Assembly (NCBI GenBank): GCA_013694595.1 | Contig: JACDCC010000191.1 | Coordinates: 1-52,667 of the forward strand | Source of the DNA: Chthoniobacterales bacterium | Lineage (GTDB): Bacteria > Verrucomicrobiota > Verrucomicrobiia > Chthoniobacterales > UBA10450 | Direction of reading: 5' to 3' | Length of the DNA stretch: 52,667 bases | Shown: one piece after another, positions 42,578 through 52,038 of the stretch | Layout: each line of letters starts with the position of its first letter | How positions within the stretch are numbered: the first letter of the stretch is position 1 | The notes under the pieces: generated by a model | Databases searched by the model: none | The model's input: the letters and a program-made list of their open reading frames with translations, nothing else | Told to the model about the DNA's origin: nothing | Made by a program: the position numbers and the translations under genes

Positions 42578-45133
42578 ATGCCGACGTACCACACCTACAA
42601 CGTTATTCCCAACCTGCCGGCCACACTGGAGCCGCTGCGCGAGATGGTCTTCAACCTCTGGTGGACCTGGGAACCTTCCGCGCGCCGTCTCTTTCGCCAC
42701 CTCGACCCCGAGCTGTGGAACCGCACCAATCACAATCCGGTGCGGATGCTGCAGCTATCGCGTCAGGCGCGGCTGGAGGAGGTGGCCGCGGACGATGATT
42801 TCCGGCGCGAGCTGAAGGAGGTGCACGACGCCTACCGCGCCTACCTCGCCCGCGGCGACACCTACGGAAAAACGGGCAAAGGGAGCGCGATCAAGAAACC
42901 GATCGCGTATTTCTCGGCCGAGTTCGGCTTTCACGAATCGATCCCGAATTACTCCGGCGGCCTCGGAATTCTCTCTGGCGATCATTGCAAGTCAGCGAGC
43001 GATCTCGACCTGAACTTCGTCGCGGTCGGGCTGCTCTATCGCCACGGGTATTTCAAGCAACAGATCGACAAGGAAGGCATTCAGGAAGCGGTCAGCTTGA
43101 ACCAGAATTTCCACCATCTGCCGATCCGCGAAGTCCGCCGCAACAACGCGCGGCTTCTGATCTCCGTCCGCATCCTCGATCGCGAGGTGCTGGCGAAGAT
43201 CTGGGAACTCCACGTGGGCCGGATCAATCTCTACCTGCTCGATACCGACGTGGCGGAAAACACGCCGGAAGATCGCTTAATCACCGCCGAGCTTTACGGC
43301 GGCGATCTCGAGATGCGGATGCGCCAGGAGATGATGCTCGGCATCGGCGGGGTGAAGGCGCTCCGCGCGCTCGGCATCGACGTCGAAGTCTTCCACATGA
43401 ACGAAGGTCACTCCGCGTTTCTCGCGCTGGAGCGGATTCGTCTACTGGTGACGGAGAAGAAGCTCGATTTCTATTCCGCGCTGCAGCTGGTCGCAGCGGC
43501 GAATATCTTCACCACGCACACGCCTGTGCCGGCCGGGAACGACGCATTTCCGCGTGAGATGATGCGGCGCTACTTCGGTGACTTCGTAAAGGATCTAGGG
43601 ATTCCCTTCGACGAACTCTTCACTTTCGGGCAGACGCGCATCAATCCCGACGATCCATTCAGCATGACGATCCTCGCCCTGCGCGCGAGCCGGCATTCGA
43701 ACGGCGTGAGCAAATTGCACGGCACAGTGAGCCGCGGCCTTTGGAAGGATGTCTGGTTGGGCGTACCGGTCGAGGAGGTGCCGATCACGAGCATCACGAA
43801 CGGCGTCCACACGAAGACCTGGATGGCGCCTGAATTTTCCGCCCTCTACACGAAGTATCTCGGCGACTGGGAAGAGCGCCTGACGGATGTTGAGTTCTGG
43901 CGCGGCGTGATCGAAATACCGGACGCGCAGCTTTGGGAAACGCACCAGCAACTGAAGCGCCGCCTGGTCGACTTCGTGCGCGAGCGGATGCGAATGCGGG
44001 CGGAACGAATCGGCGAATCCCCGGAGGTGATGCGGAACATCAATCACGTGCTCGATCCCGAGATCCTGACGATCGGCTTCGCACGCCGTTTTGCGACCTA
44101 CAAGCGCGGCGCGTTGCTGTTCTCGGACAAGGAACGCCTTGCGCGTTTGCTGCACGACGACTCCCGCCCGGTACAGTTCATCTTCGCGGGGAAATCGCAT
44201 CCGCGCGACGAAGGCGGCAAGGCGTTAATCCAGCAGGTCTACAAGTTCAGTCGCGAAGCCGGCCTCGAGAATCGCCTCGTCTTCCTCGAAGACTACGACA
44301 CCTACATCGCGCGTCGCCTGGTGCAGGGCGTCGACCTTTGGCTCAACAATCCGCTGCGCCCGCTCGAAGCGAGTGGCACCAGCGGAATGAAACTGCCGCC
44401 GAATGGCGGACTCAACTTGAGCGTGCTCGATGGCTGGTGGTGCGAGAGCTACACCGGCAAAAACGGCTGGGCGATCGGTGCTGAGATCGAAACGGGCTCG
44501 GTTGAATTCCAGAATTCCGTCGACATCACGAGCCTCTATCAGTTGCTCGAGAATCAGATCGTGCCGCTCTACTACGCGAAGCCGGACGGTCGCCTGCCGC
44601 TGGCCTGGCTGCAGTTGATGCGCGAATCGATTCGCAGCGTGACGCCGGTGTTCAACACGCACCGGATGGTGAAAGAATACGCCGAGCGGCTCTACGCGCC
44701 CGCCGCACGCGCCTATCAGGAATTGGCCACTGATAATGGCAGCGCCGCCGCTGAGCTCAGTCGCTGGAAAGCGCAAATGCGTCGTGATTGGCCGCAGGTG
44801 CAGATCTACGACGTGCAGATCGGCAATGAAGACCGGCAGAACATCCTCGTCGGTCAATCGCTCGAGGTCTCCGCCAAACTCCACCTCGGGCCCGTCGATC
44901 CGCAGCATGTGCGGGTGGAAGCGTATCACGGCGAGGTGGAGATCGACGGCGTGCGCAACCCGCACGTGACGACGCTCCATCAGAGCGTGAACGATAGCGG
45001 CAACGGCCACCATTTGTATCGCGGCTCAGTCCCGGCCTCGGAAAGCGGCACCTATGGCTTCAGCGTCCGAGTCGTGCCGACGCATCCGCACTTGATGCAG
45101 GAGCACGAGCTGCGGCTGATCACCTGGTCGTAG
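42578..45133 (+). CDS. glgP: Alpha-glucan (glycogen) phosphorylase
   Basis: 851 residues. Releases glucose-1-phosphate from glycogen or maltodextrin. This is the bacterial/archaeal type with the opening NLPATLEPLREMVFNLWWTW, YFSAEFGFHESIPNYSGGLGILSGDH, HMNEGHSAFL, THTPVPAGNDAF, TNGVHTKTW and the PLP lysine at about K605 in SGTSGMKLPPNGGLNLS. The C-terminus is a beta-type domain that is normal for this subfamily. It stands alone; no glgA, glgB or glgC lies in the window. Confidence 0.95.
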   Translation: MPTYHTYNVIPNLPATLEPLREMVFNLWWTWEPSARRLFRHLDPELWNRTNHNPVRMLQLSRQARLEEVAADDDFRRELKEVHDAYRAYLARGDTYGKTGKGSAIKKPIAYFSAEFGFHESIPNYSGGLGILSGDHCKSASDLDLNFVAVGLLYRHGYFKQQIDKEGIQEAVSLNQNFHHLPIREVRRNNARLLISVRILDREVLAKIWELHVGRINLYLLDTDVAENTPEDRLITAELYGGDLEMRMRQEMMLGIGGVKALRALGIDVEVFHMNEGHSAFLALERIRLLVTEKKLDFYSALQLVAAANIFTTHTPVPAGNDAFPREMMRRYFGDFVKDLGIPFDELFTFGQTRINPDDPFSMTILALRASRHSNGVSKLHGTVSRGLWKDVWLGVPVEEVPITSITNGVHTKTWMAPEFSALYTKYLGDWEERLTDVEFWRGVIEIPDAQLWETHQQLKRRLVDFVRERMRMRAERIGESPEVMRNINHVLDPEILTIGFARRFATYKRGALLFSDKERLARLLHDDSRPVQFIFAGKSHPRDEGGKALIQQVYKFSREAGLENRLVFLEDYDTYIARRLVQGVDLWLNNPLRPLEASGTSGMKLPPNGGLNLSVLDGWWCESYTGKNGWAIGAEIETGSVEFQNSVDITSLYQLLENQIVPLYYAKPDGRLPLAWLQLMRESIRSVTPVFNTHRMVKEYAERLYAPAARAYQELATDNGSAAAELSRWKAQMRRDWPQVQIYDVQIGNEDRQNILVGQSLEVSAKLHLGPVDPQHVRVEAYHGEVEIDGVRNPHVTTLHQSVNDSGNGHHLYRGSVPASESGTYGFSVRVVPTHPHLMQEHELRLITWS

Positions 45134-45184
45134 CAGAGCGAGGGGTGCGCGAGCATCAGCCACGCCGCGACGAATGGAAGCGAT

Positions 45185-46705
45185 TCACGCGGTGGTGGCG
45201 ATTCGCAGCAGGTCGTCCAGCTCGGCTCCGTCGCGAAACGCCTCGTTCAGCCGGCGAACACGCGCGTCTTCGACCGAAGGCTCCGGGAGGTCGAGCCGCT
45301 GCGAGCCAAGACCGCAGGCGAACACAACTTCGTCCCATTGAATCGACTTGATCGCGGAGTTGAACTTCGCGACGGCCCGGCCCCGAGTGTAGGCGCGGGT
45401 GGTTTCAGGCGGAGAAAAAATGGCGGCTTCGATCTGTTCTTCTGTGGTGATCCGCCGCATGGACCCCTGCCGCAAGAGCTCGGCGTGCAAGCCGGCTTCG
45501 GCATCGATGTTGTGATACTCAAGGTCGATCGACTGCAGCCACGGATCACTCCAGGCAAGCCCCTCCCCTTCCTGCAATGCGCTCAGAAGAAACTTCTTCG
45601 CCACCCAGTCGACCCGATCCGAGGCGGAGGCAACGTCGCGCTCCAGATCGTTCAGGATGTTTTCCCATTCGGTCAGCAGCCAACTCCCCTCTTCATCTTC
45701 GGGATTGCCAATCTTCCGGGCAGCCTCCAGGTAGAGCCGCTGAATCTCGAGAGCGGAGATCGTTCGCCCATCGTGGAGCGGCACGATCCACTCATAGTTT
45801 TGGTCGCGACTGATCGACTTCACGGCTTCGACAGGCCGCGCGAGCTCGAGCGCGGGGGCCTCCCCTCGTTCGATCAACTCCAGGACCAGCGCGGTCGTGC
45901 CGATCTTCAGCGCCGTGGCCCATTCACTCATGTTCGCGTCGCCGATGATGACGTGGAAACGGCGGTAGCGAGCCGCGTCGGCATGCGGCTCGTCGCGCGT
46001 ATTCACGAGCGGCCGGCGGTTCATCGTGTCGATGCTGACGAGTACGCTGAAGAAATCGGCTCGCTGCGAGATTTGATACACGCCGGGCGTTCCGGCAGAG
46101 CTCTCCGCCTCGATGCCCATTTTTCCGGCGCCGGCGAAAATCTGCCGCGTAACGAGGAACGGCAGCATCCCGGCGACGACGCGATTCCACGGCACATCGC
46201 GGCGCATCAGGTAGTTGTCGTGGCAGCCGTAGCTGTGGCCGACGAAATCGGTGTTGTTCTTGTAGAGGCGGAGCTGTTGCTCTTGCGGGAGCTTTAGGTT
46301 CCGCCGGCGGGCGCACTCCGCCACGATCCGCTCGCCCGCCTTGTCGTGCGCCACGATCTCGCTCAGCGTCGTGCACTCGGGCGTGGAGTATTCCGGATGC
46401 GCGTGGTCGTTATAAAAGCGGGCACCGTTCGAAAGAACGAGATCGCTCTTGATCTCCTCGAAGCTCAACGGCCGGTCCCGGTCAATTTCGAAGTAAGCCG
46501 ACTCGTCGGTGTCCTGGAGCAGCTCGGCGGCGCGGAATCCGCGAGCATCGCGGTGGGGATCTTCGAGCCCGTAATCCCACTTCATATGGGCGCCGTGCTC
46601 GGTGTAACTCCGGACGAGTTCGATCGACTCCGCCACCACGTCGACGCTCTCGACTCCGTCGACGGTGATTCCGTATTCAGTTTCTATCCCAAAGACCCTG
46701 CGCAC
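45185..46705 (-). CDS. dop: Dop/PafA family protein, Dop-like (depupylase or UBact deamidase type)
   Basis: 506 residues from a GTG at 46705. Glutamine-synthetase-like fold of the Pup ligase/deamidase family. The ATP/Mg motif FGIETEYGI opens the protein. Dop-specific segments follow: KWDYGLEDPHRDARGFR (absent from PafA ligases), NDHAHPEYSTPEC, LYKNNTDFVGHSYGCHDNYLM, FLVTRQIFAGAGK, NTRDEPHADAARYRRFHVIIGDANMSE and LELIERG. The C-terminus has TTRAYTRGRAVAKF. The frame is open to 46801 but the extra residues are not conserved. In Actinobacteria Dop prepares and removes the small modifier Pup; in Verrucomicrobiota a related modifier (UBact) is described. No modifier, ligase or proteasome gene is close by. 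Confidence 0.92.
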   Translation of the reverse strand: MRRVFGIETEYGITVDGVESVDVVAESIELVRSYTEHGAHMKWDYGLEDPHRDARGFRAAELLQDTDESAYFEIDRDRPLSFEEIKSDLVLSNGARFYNDHAHPEYSTPECTTLSEIVAHDKAGERIVAECARRRNLKLPQEQQLRLYKNNTDFVGHSYGCHDNYLMRRDVPWNRVVAGMLPFLVTRQIFAGAGKMGIEAESSAGTPGVYQISQRADFFSVLVSIDTMNRRPLVNTRDEPHADAARYRRFHVIIGDANMSEWATALKIGTTALVLELIERGEAPALELARPVEAVKSISRDQNYEWIVPLHDGRTISALEIQRLYLEAARKIGNPEDEEGSWLLTEWENILNDLERDVASASDRVDWVAKKFLLSALQEGEGLAWSDPWLQSIDLEYHNIDAEAGLHAELLRQGSMRRITTEEQIEAAIFSPPETTRAYTRGRAVAKFNSAIKSIQWDEVVFACGLGSQRLDLPEPSVEDARVRRLNEAFRDGAELDDLLRIATTA

Positions 46706-47223
46706 GCGCGCAGCATAACGCGCTTCCCAGTTTCGGTCGAAATAGCGGTCGACTCTGAAGCGCATTTCGTATCGAGCAGCCGCGGCCGGAGTGGGGTCCA
46801 CTCGCCCGTCGGATTGGACGGCGGACGAGGATGGACTAACCCCTAATGAAATTATTCGGCATCAAGAGCGATCGGACGGGTGCGGCGGATGCCGGCGAGA
46901 AATGGTGTCGGCGAGTCTGGGCCGCAGGCGCCGGGCAGCGAGGCTGTGCCCGTGGAGAGTGGCGCCTTTGTCTTCACTTCACCGAGTTTCGGGCAGTGGC
47001 GCGAATTGGTAAATACTCCTCCCGGAGTAGCCCATTTGGGGAGGGAGGTTTGGCTCGCCGGCCGGCGTTTAGCCGCCGCGTTTCAGCCCGCGGTCGAGGG
47101 AAAGGCATCTATTTTCAAAAAAAAGCCCGTTGCAAAAGAAATCCGAGAACTTCGCCCTCCAGAATCCTTACAAGGGGTAGGAGGGCCACTACTCTGCACG
47201 ACTATCACGAGAATCACGCTTCC
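46706..47223. other. Intergenic region between dop and the LuxR-type gene, content unclear
   Basis: 518 bases with no confident gene. Two overlapping forward frames are open. One starts MKLFGIKSDRTGAADAGEKW at 46846; the other reads SEAVPVESGAFVFTSPSF and WRELVNTPPGVAHLGREVWL from about 46950 to 47170. Spliced with a +1 shift near 46905 they could be one small hydrophilic protein of about 110 residues, but neither half is recognised. No small acidic Pup/UBact-like frame is visible here. Confidence 0.4.
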
Positions 47224-47679
47224 ATGCCCCGGACCCTGCTCTTGGCAGGCCGCGACGGTCAAATTCACTTCGCCGGCACACCGGCCAGGGTCTGCCTGCG
47301 AAAGCATTTCTCGGCCGGGAAGGAAGGCCTTTTACCAGCCGAGCTGTGCCAATGGGTGCGGCGCGCCTCACAGGAGGACCCGCCACTGTTGCGCCGGACG
47401 GAAGAGACGCTGCTCCAGGTAAAGCTGGTGCAGGCCGACGCACACGGGGCGGTTTGTGTGCTGCTCGAAGAGACGCCGATTCGGAGCAGTTCAGTTCCCG
47501 CAGGAGAACGGTCGTTGACCGCGCGGGAGGCAGAAGTGCTTTCCTGGGTGCGCCGGGGAAAGTCGAACCTCGAAATGGCGCTGCTCTTGAACGTGACGGT
47601 CAACACGGTGAAAAAGCACCTCCAAAATATCTATGTGAAGCTCGGGGTGAACAACCGGACCGCCGCGGCTGGCTTTTGA
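47224..47679 (+). CDS. LuxR-type (GerE HTH) regulator
   Basis: 151 residues from an ATG at 47224. The C-terminal 60 residues are the GerE helix-turn-helix: LTAREAEVLSWVRRGKSNLEMALLLNVTVNTVKKH, then the recognition end IYVKLGVNNRTAAA. The N-terminal 90 residues (RTLLLAGRDGQIHFAG) are not a receiver or other known sensor. It lies between mpa and dop, in the opposite direction to both. Control of those genes is possible but only inferred from position. An earlier start at 46846 would add 126 unsupported residues. Confidence 0.8.
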   Translation: MPRTLLLAGRDGQIHFAGTPARVCLRKHFSAGKEGLLPAELCQWVRRASQEDPPLLRRTEETLLQVKLVQADAHGAVCVLLEETPIRSSSVPAGERSLTAREAEVLSWVRRGKSNLEMALLLNVTVNTVKKHLQNIYVKLGVNNRTAAAGF

Positions 47680-47735
47680 CCCCGCTTTGGTTGTTCGCGA
47701 ACGCGGGTCGAGCAGCGAAACCGCGACGCAGCTGG

Positions 47736-49454
47736 TCAGATGATCCCGGCGCCGAGCTTCTCGGAAGCGGCGTTCCCGCGGCGAGCCGGCGCGATCTTCA
47801 CGACGTTTTCCGGGTCGTAGTCGATGAGCTTCAGCCAATCTTCCGTCATCTCAGTCGGAGGGAAGATATTGTTCTCGGAGTATTCGGTTTCAAACGAGAG
47901 CCGCAGATCCGCCTCGCTGATCCCGTGTCCGGCGGGTTCGCTCGTCGCTTCACCGTCAAGAGGTTTGGCGGCGATAGCACGCTTGATCGCGATTCCCTTC
48001 GCCCGCTCGACGATCGAGGCGATGATCGCGCCGCTCATCAGATCGCTGCGATACAGAATTTCCTTGCGCCCGCTGCGTAGCGTCACCTCGAGGAACTTGT
48101 TCTCCTCGCGACGGGCGAACTGCGACTCCACGAGCCTTTCCACCATTCGGTCGACCGCCGGTCCGACCGCGGCGGCTTCTTTTGGGAGCGTGCCGTCGTA
48201 GGGAAGGTTGTCCGTCAGATAAATCCGGTAGATGTCGCGCGCGCCATCTTTGTCCGGCCGTTCCACCTTGATCTTCCGGTCGATGCGGCCCGGGCGCAGG
48301 ATCGCAGGGTCGATCAGATCGGCGCGATTGGATGCGAGGATGATTACGACGTCATCGAGCGAGTCGATCCCATCCATTTCTGAGCAGAACATCGGCACCA
48401 GCGTCGAGAGAATGTTCGAGTGACGCGACGCGCGACGCGTTCCGAGGATGCTCTCCGCCTCGTCGATAAACAAAAACGGCAGATAACCCTCCCGCCGTTT
48501 CTCGCGCGCCGTCGTGAAGATCTCCCGCACCATCCGCTCGGATTCCCCCACCCACATGTTGAGGATTTCGGGCCCCTTGATGTGCATGAAGTATTCCTTC
48601 ATCTCGGTGCCGCTCTTCTCGCTCAGCTGCTTCGTCAGGTTAAAGGCCGTCGCCTTCCCGATCAGCGTCTTGCCGCATCCCGGCGGCCCGTAGAGCAGGA
48701 ACCCTTTCGGCGTGGCGTGCTGATACTGCTGGAAGAGCTCCGGGTGCACGAGCGGCAGCTCGATCGCGTCTTTGATCGCCTGCAGCGCCTCTTGTTGTCC
48801 CCCAACCTTTTCCCACGGCAGCTGCGGCACATCATCGAGGAAATGCTGCCGGGATTCCGAATGCGACAGCGCCTCCAGCGCCATCCGGTAACTGGGGTCT
48901 ACGCGCACTTCGTCGCCCGACTTCAGAATAGATTTCGCGAGCTCCGCCGAACGCTGCAAAATGGTCGATTGCGTCCCGTGTTCGCCGCCGACCCGCAGCC
49001 GATCGGCGCCGAGCACCTCGCTGATTTTCGTCACCGGACCGGCGGTCTCGAAGCCGAGATCGCCGACGACGACGTAGGCTTCATTCACGAGCACACGCGT
49101 GCCCTTCTTTAGCTCGGAGAGGTTAATCCGCGGATCGACATTGCAGTAGTAATCGGAGCCACCGACTACGATTTGCGCGGTGTGGCGCGAAGGATTCCCG
49201 AGGTACGTGCCGATACGATTTGCCGGCGCCGTGACCTTCGTGATCACCTCTTCCAGCTTTTCGATCATGCGACGCGCGTCGCCGATCATCTGCTCGTGGT
49301 CCGCAATTCCAGAGCGCAACGCGATCAGCTCGTCGCGCAGAGGATCGCCCGGTGCGACCAGCGCGAGAACCTCGTCGAACGCCTCCAGAATGCTCAGCCC
49401 CATCCCGGAGACAGCGCCAAACTTCTCCAGGTCGTCGTTTGGTTCGTCGCTCAT
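47736..49454 (-). CDS. mpa: Proteasome-associated AAA ATPase (ARC/Mpa)
   Basis: 572 residues from an ATG at 49454, preceded by an AAGGG ribosome site. Order: N-terminal coiled coil (about 40-75, ELIALRSGIADHEQMIGDARRM), OB domains (GGSDYYCNVDPRI, VLVNEAYVVVGDLGFE), AAA domain with Walker A GPPGCGKT, Walker B FLFIDEAES, a sensor region (ILASNRADLIDPAILRPGRID) and a C-terminal domain. The C-terminus is KLGAGII and lacks the GQYL/HbYX-type tail that docks Mpa onto the 20S core, so it may not use a proteasome. Hexameric unfoldase of the Pup/UBact pathway. It is about 1 kb from dop on the same strand. Confidence 0.93.
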   Translation of the reverse strand: MSDEPNDDLEKFGAVSGMGLSILEAFDEVLALVAPGDPLRDELIALRSGIADHEQMIGDARRMIEKLEEVITKVTAPANRIGTYLGNPSRHTAQIVVGGSDYYCNVDPRINLSELKKGTRVLVNEAYVVVGDLGFETAGPVTKISEVLGADRLRVGGEHGTQSTILQRSAELAKSILKSGDEVRVDPSYRMALEALSHSESRQHFLDDVPQLPWEKVGGQQEALQAIKDAIELPLVHPELFQQYQHATPKGFLLYGPPGCGKTLIGKATAFNLTKQLSEKSGTEMKEYFMHIKGPEILNMWVGESERMVREIFTTAREKRREGYLPFLFIDEAESILGTRRASRHSNILSTLVPMFCSEMDGIDSLDDVVIILASNRADLIDPAILRPGRIDRKIKVERPDKDGARDIYRIYLTDNLPYDGTLPKEAAAVGPAVDRMVERLVESQFARREENKFLEVTLRSGRKEILYRSDLMSGAIIASIVERAKGIAIKRAIAAKPLDGEATSEPAGHGISEADLRLSFETEYSENNIFPPTEMTEDWLKLIDYDPENVVKIAPARRGNAASEKLGAGII

Positions 49455-49595
49455 GAGCTTGCCCTTTGCGTCACCCGCAGCCGCGCAAAAGGATATCTCT
49501 CGCACTCACTGGGCGCAAACTGCGTTGCGGCAACGCGCGACGCGCAGACACCAGCGACATGCCGGATCAAGCTCGGGCAGCAGCCCGAGAGTGCC

Positions 49596-51353
49596 TTACT
49601 CCCAGCCGATCTGGCGCCCCGCGTTTTCCTTCTCCACCCACGCCATCAGCGGCTTGAAGTACTCCATCATCGCGCGCGTGGAGAGCTCCTCGCCGGTTGC
49701 GTCTTTCAGCACTTTCCGCCAGTCCTCCGTCGCGCCCTTCTCCATGATCTTCTTCAGGAACGCGCCGACTTCCTTGTTGTCCGCATAGTTACATGCCTGC
49801 GGCGGCTGCTTCAGGATTTTGCGCGCGATGTGGTCGTGCAACTGGAACTTCAGCACGGTGGCGATGGCGTAGCTGTAGTAATAGGCCGGCGTGTCGTTGA
49901 TGTGCGTCTTGATTGCGGCGTCGCAGAACTCTTCGCCGCGCGGCGCGGGCGGTTCGACGCCCTGGTGCTCGCGCACGTATTGCCACCAGCGCGGTTTCAC
50001 TGTTCCGGCGGCAGGTTCTTCCCGTAAACATCCGCTTCCCAATGCGTCATCGTCCCCGAGCCCCAGAACATGAACGGGAGCGAACGTGAAAGCGCATCGT
50101 CGAGCAGGAAGGCGGTCGCGTCTGCTTTTAAGTCGTTAGGCAACACACCACGTGACTGCAGATAAGGCACCTGACTGGAAGCTAGCGAAATCAGCTCGCC
50201 CATGCCTTCGTGGAAGCTTGGATTCGCGCCGGTCCGCAGGAGCGGCCGTGGCCGAGCTCGTGATGCGCGGTGTAAAACCAGCGCGAGTTCGACTCGATGC
50301 TCATCAGTGAGCGGATGTCTTCCTCGAGGTCGATGTGCCAACAGGAGGCGTGCGTGTTCTTCTTGCGCGTCTCGCCTTGTTTCACCGGATAAAGATCCGA
50401 CTTCGTCCAGAAGCTGGCGGGCAGCGGCTTGAACCCGAGCCCGGTGTAGAACTGCTCCGCGGTCTTCGTGATCCACTCCGGTGGACGATCCTTGAAGCGA
50501 TCGTCGATGTTCGCCGCCTCGACGAGCCCGGTCCATTCCTGGCTCCAACGATTATTGATCCAATGCGCCGGGATGCGCTTCGGGACCGGCTGTTTGAATT
50601 TCTCGGCGAGCTTGTGCTTCGTCCACGTGTGGAGCTGCAGGTAAAGCGGACGCAGTTCTTTCAGGAAGCCGTCGTGCAGCTTCACCATTTCGTCCGTCGT
50701 CATGCCGTAGCCGGCGACTTGGAGCGCAAAGTAATCCTTGTGCCCGAGCTCTTTCGCCGCGCGGTTCCGCAGCTCCCGGAGTTTCACGAGCCCTTCTTTC
50801 AACGCGACCCTGACTCCTTTGACGCTTCCCACACGCGGCGGCGCTCCTCCAAGTCCGTGCTGGTGTCGAGTTTGTTATCAATCTCGTTCACGCTGATCGC
50901 TTGCCCGTCGAGTTTGAACTCGAAGCCGTTGAGCGTGGACGCCTGCCTGGTCTCCGCCTCCACCCGCGCGGCGACGAGCTCCGGATTCGTCATTGGACCT
51001 TCGGCGGCATTCCGTAGCAGTTTATCGAGCTGGCGCACCGTGATCCCGTTCAACTCACTGCGCCTGCTGAGCAGTTCCTTCGCTTCATTGATGAGCGAGG
51101 GATTACCGTTGAAGGCGGCGGCAGCTTTCCCGGCGGTCGCGGCAGCTGCGTCGTGCTCTGGTTTGACATCAGTGACGGCTGCCCATTGCGCCTCTGCGCT
51201 CACTTTGTAGAGGCCTTTGTAGCCGGCGTTCGCCAGAGCGAGAAAACGATCGGCGCGCTCCTGGAGCGGAGAAGTGGCTGCCAGCGCCAGGGCCGTTGTG
51301 CTCAGAAACAAGGTACCGGTGAGAAATCTTTGATAAGGTAACGGACGACGCAT
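49596..51353 (-). pseudogene. Broken M2-family (ACE-like) peptidyl-dipeptidase gene
   Basis: The intact protein would be about 585 residues with a signal peptide (RFLTGTLFLSTTALALA). It is cut into four frames. The first (51353 to about 50810) ends after WEASKESG. The second (to about 50248) contains the zinc motif HHELGH. The third (about 50247 to 50000) has LLRTGANPSFHEGMGEL with the third zinc ligand Glu and ends NLPPEQ. The fourth (to 49596) starts near KPRWWQYVREHQG and runs to the end. The lesions are a missing G in a G-run at 50808-50810, a deletion of about 31 bases just after HELGH (E lies 14 rather than 24 residues after the second His as in ACE), and a missing base near 49999. The deletion argues that it is genuinely inactive. 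Confidence 0.85.
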
Positions 51354-51419
51354 GACGGGAGGCTAGCGCGACTGCTCGCCGGTTGGAAAGACGCCATTCA
51401 ACGACACAGCACGCGGCAG

Positions 51420-51544
51420 GTCATCCCGAAGCAGCGGAGACGTTGAGGGAGTTCGCAGCAGCACGGTTGAACTCCGTTTTGGGTGAATCGTGCAACCGTA
51501 GCCAGTGCGGGAGGTCCCTCGCCGTCATCGCGGCTCGGGATGAC
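51420..51544. repeat. Palindromic intergenic repeat (family shared with 14899-15023)
   Basis: The right arm 51511-51544 matches 14989-15022 at nearly every base (GAGGTCCCTCGCCGTC then CGCGGCTCGGGATGAC). The left arm 51420-51452 starts GTCATCCCGAAG. The spacer is longer and different. It sits between the M2 gene remnant and the DUF423 gene. Confidence 0.75.
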
Positions 51545-51617
51545 GAGCGACGGCACCCGCCGGACGACGACAGCTTTCTGCGTTGAGCCGCGATGACTTG
51601 TGAGAGAGCATACGCGC

Positions 51618-51968
51618 ATGGCGCCCACGCTTCTCCGGATCGCTGCCGCCGTTTGCTTTCTCGCGGTGGCGCTCGGCGCCTTCGGCGCGCACACGTTGAA
51701 GTCAACGCTGCAGGCGCACGGCACCGTCGATGCCTGGCAGACGGCAGTGCTATACCATCTCGCCCACGCGGTTGCTCTGGTGGCCCTGGCGTTACACGGC
51801 GCGGCCAATCGCGGCGCGTTTTACCTGCTGCTCGCCGGGATCATCATCTTCAGTGGCAGTCTTTACGTCCTCGCGGTGACGAATTTCCGCTGGCTCGGAG
51901 CAATAACCCCACTTGGCGGCCTCTGTTTCCTCGCCGGCTGGGCATGGCTGACGATCTCGCCGCGTTAA
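51618..51968 (+). CDS. DUF423 (YgdD-like) membrane protein
   Basis: 116 residues from an ATG at 51618; GAGAG lies about 10 bases upstream. Four hydrophobic segments fill the protein. Family landmarks: AVALGAFGAHTLKS near the N-terminus, WQTAVLYHLAHAVALVALAL in the middle, and FSGSLYVLAVTNFRWLGAITPLGGLCFLAGWAWL near the end. Function unknown; widespread inner-membrane family. A GTG at 51600 would add six residues. Confidence 0.9.
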   Translation: MAPTLLRIAAAVCFLAVALGAFGAHTLKSTLQAHGTVDAWQTAVLYHLAHAVALVALALHGAANRGAFYLLLAGIIIFSGSLYVLAVTNFRWLGAITPLGGLCFLAGWAWLTISPR

Positions 51969-52038
51969 TCTGGCACCCGCCTCTCCGGGCTAAGAGCTTG
52001 TCGCCGCGCTGACGACACTGCTACTGTCGCCGCTCGCG

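Noticed and set aside
45134-46845. Search for a Pup or UBact gene next to dop and mpa
   Set aside because: No short acidic frame ending in a Gly-Glu or Gly-Gln was seen in the gaps 45134-45184, 46706-47223, 47680-47735 or 49455-49595.
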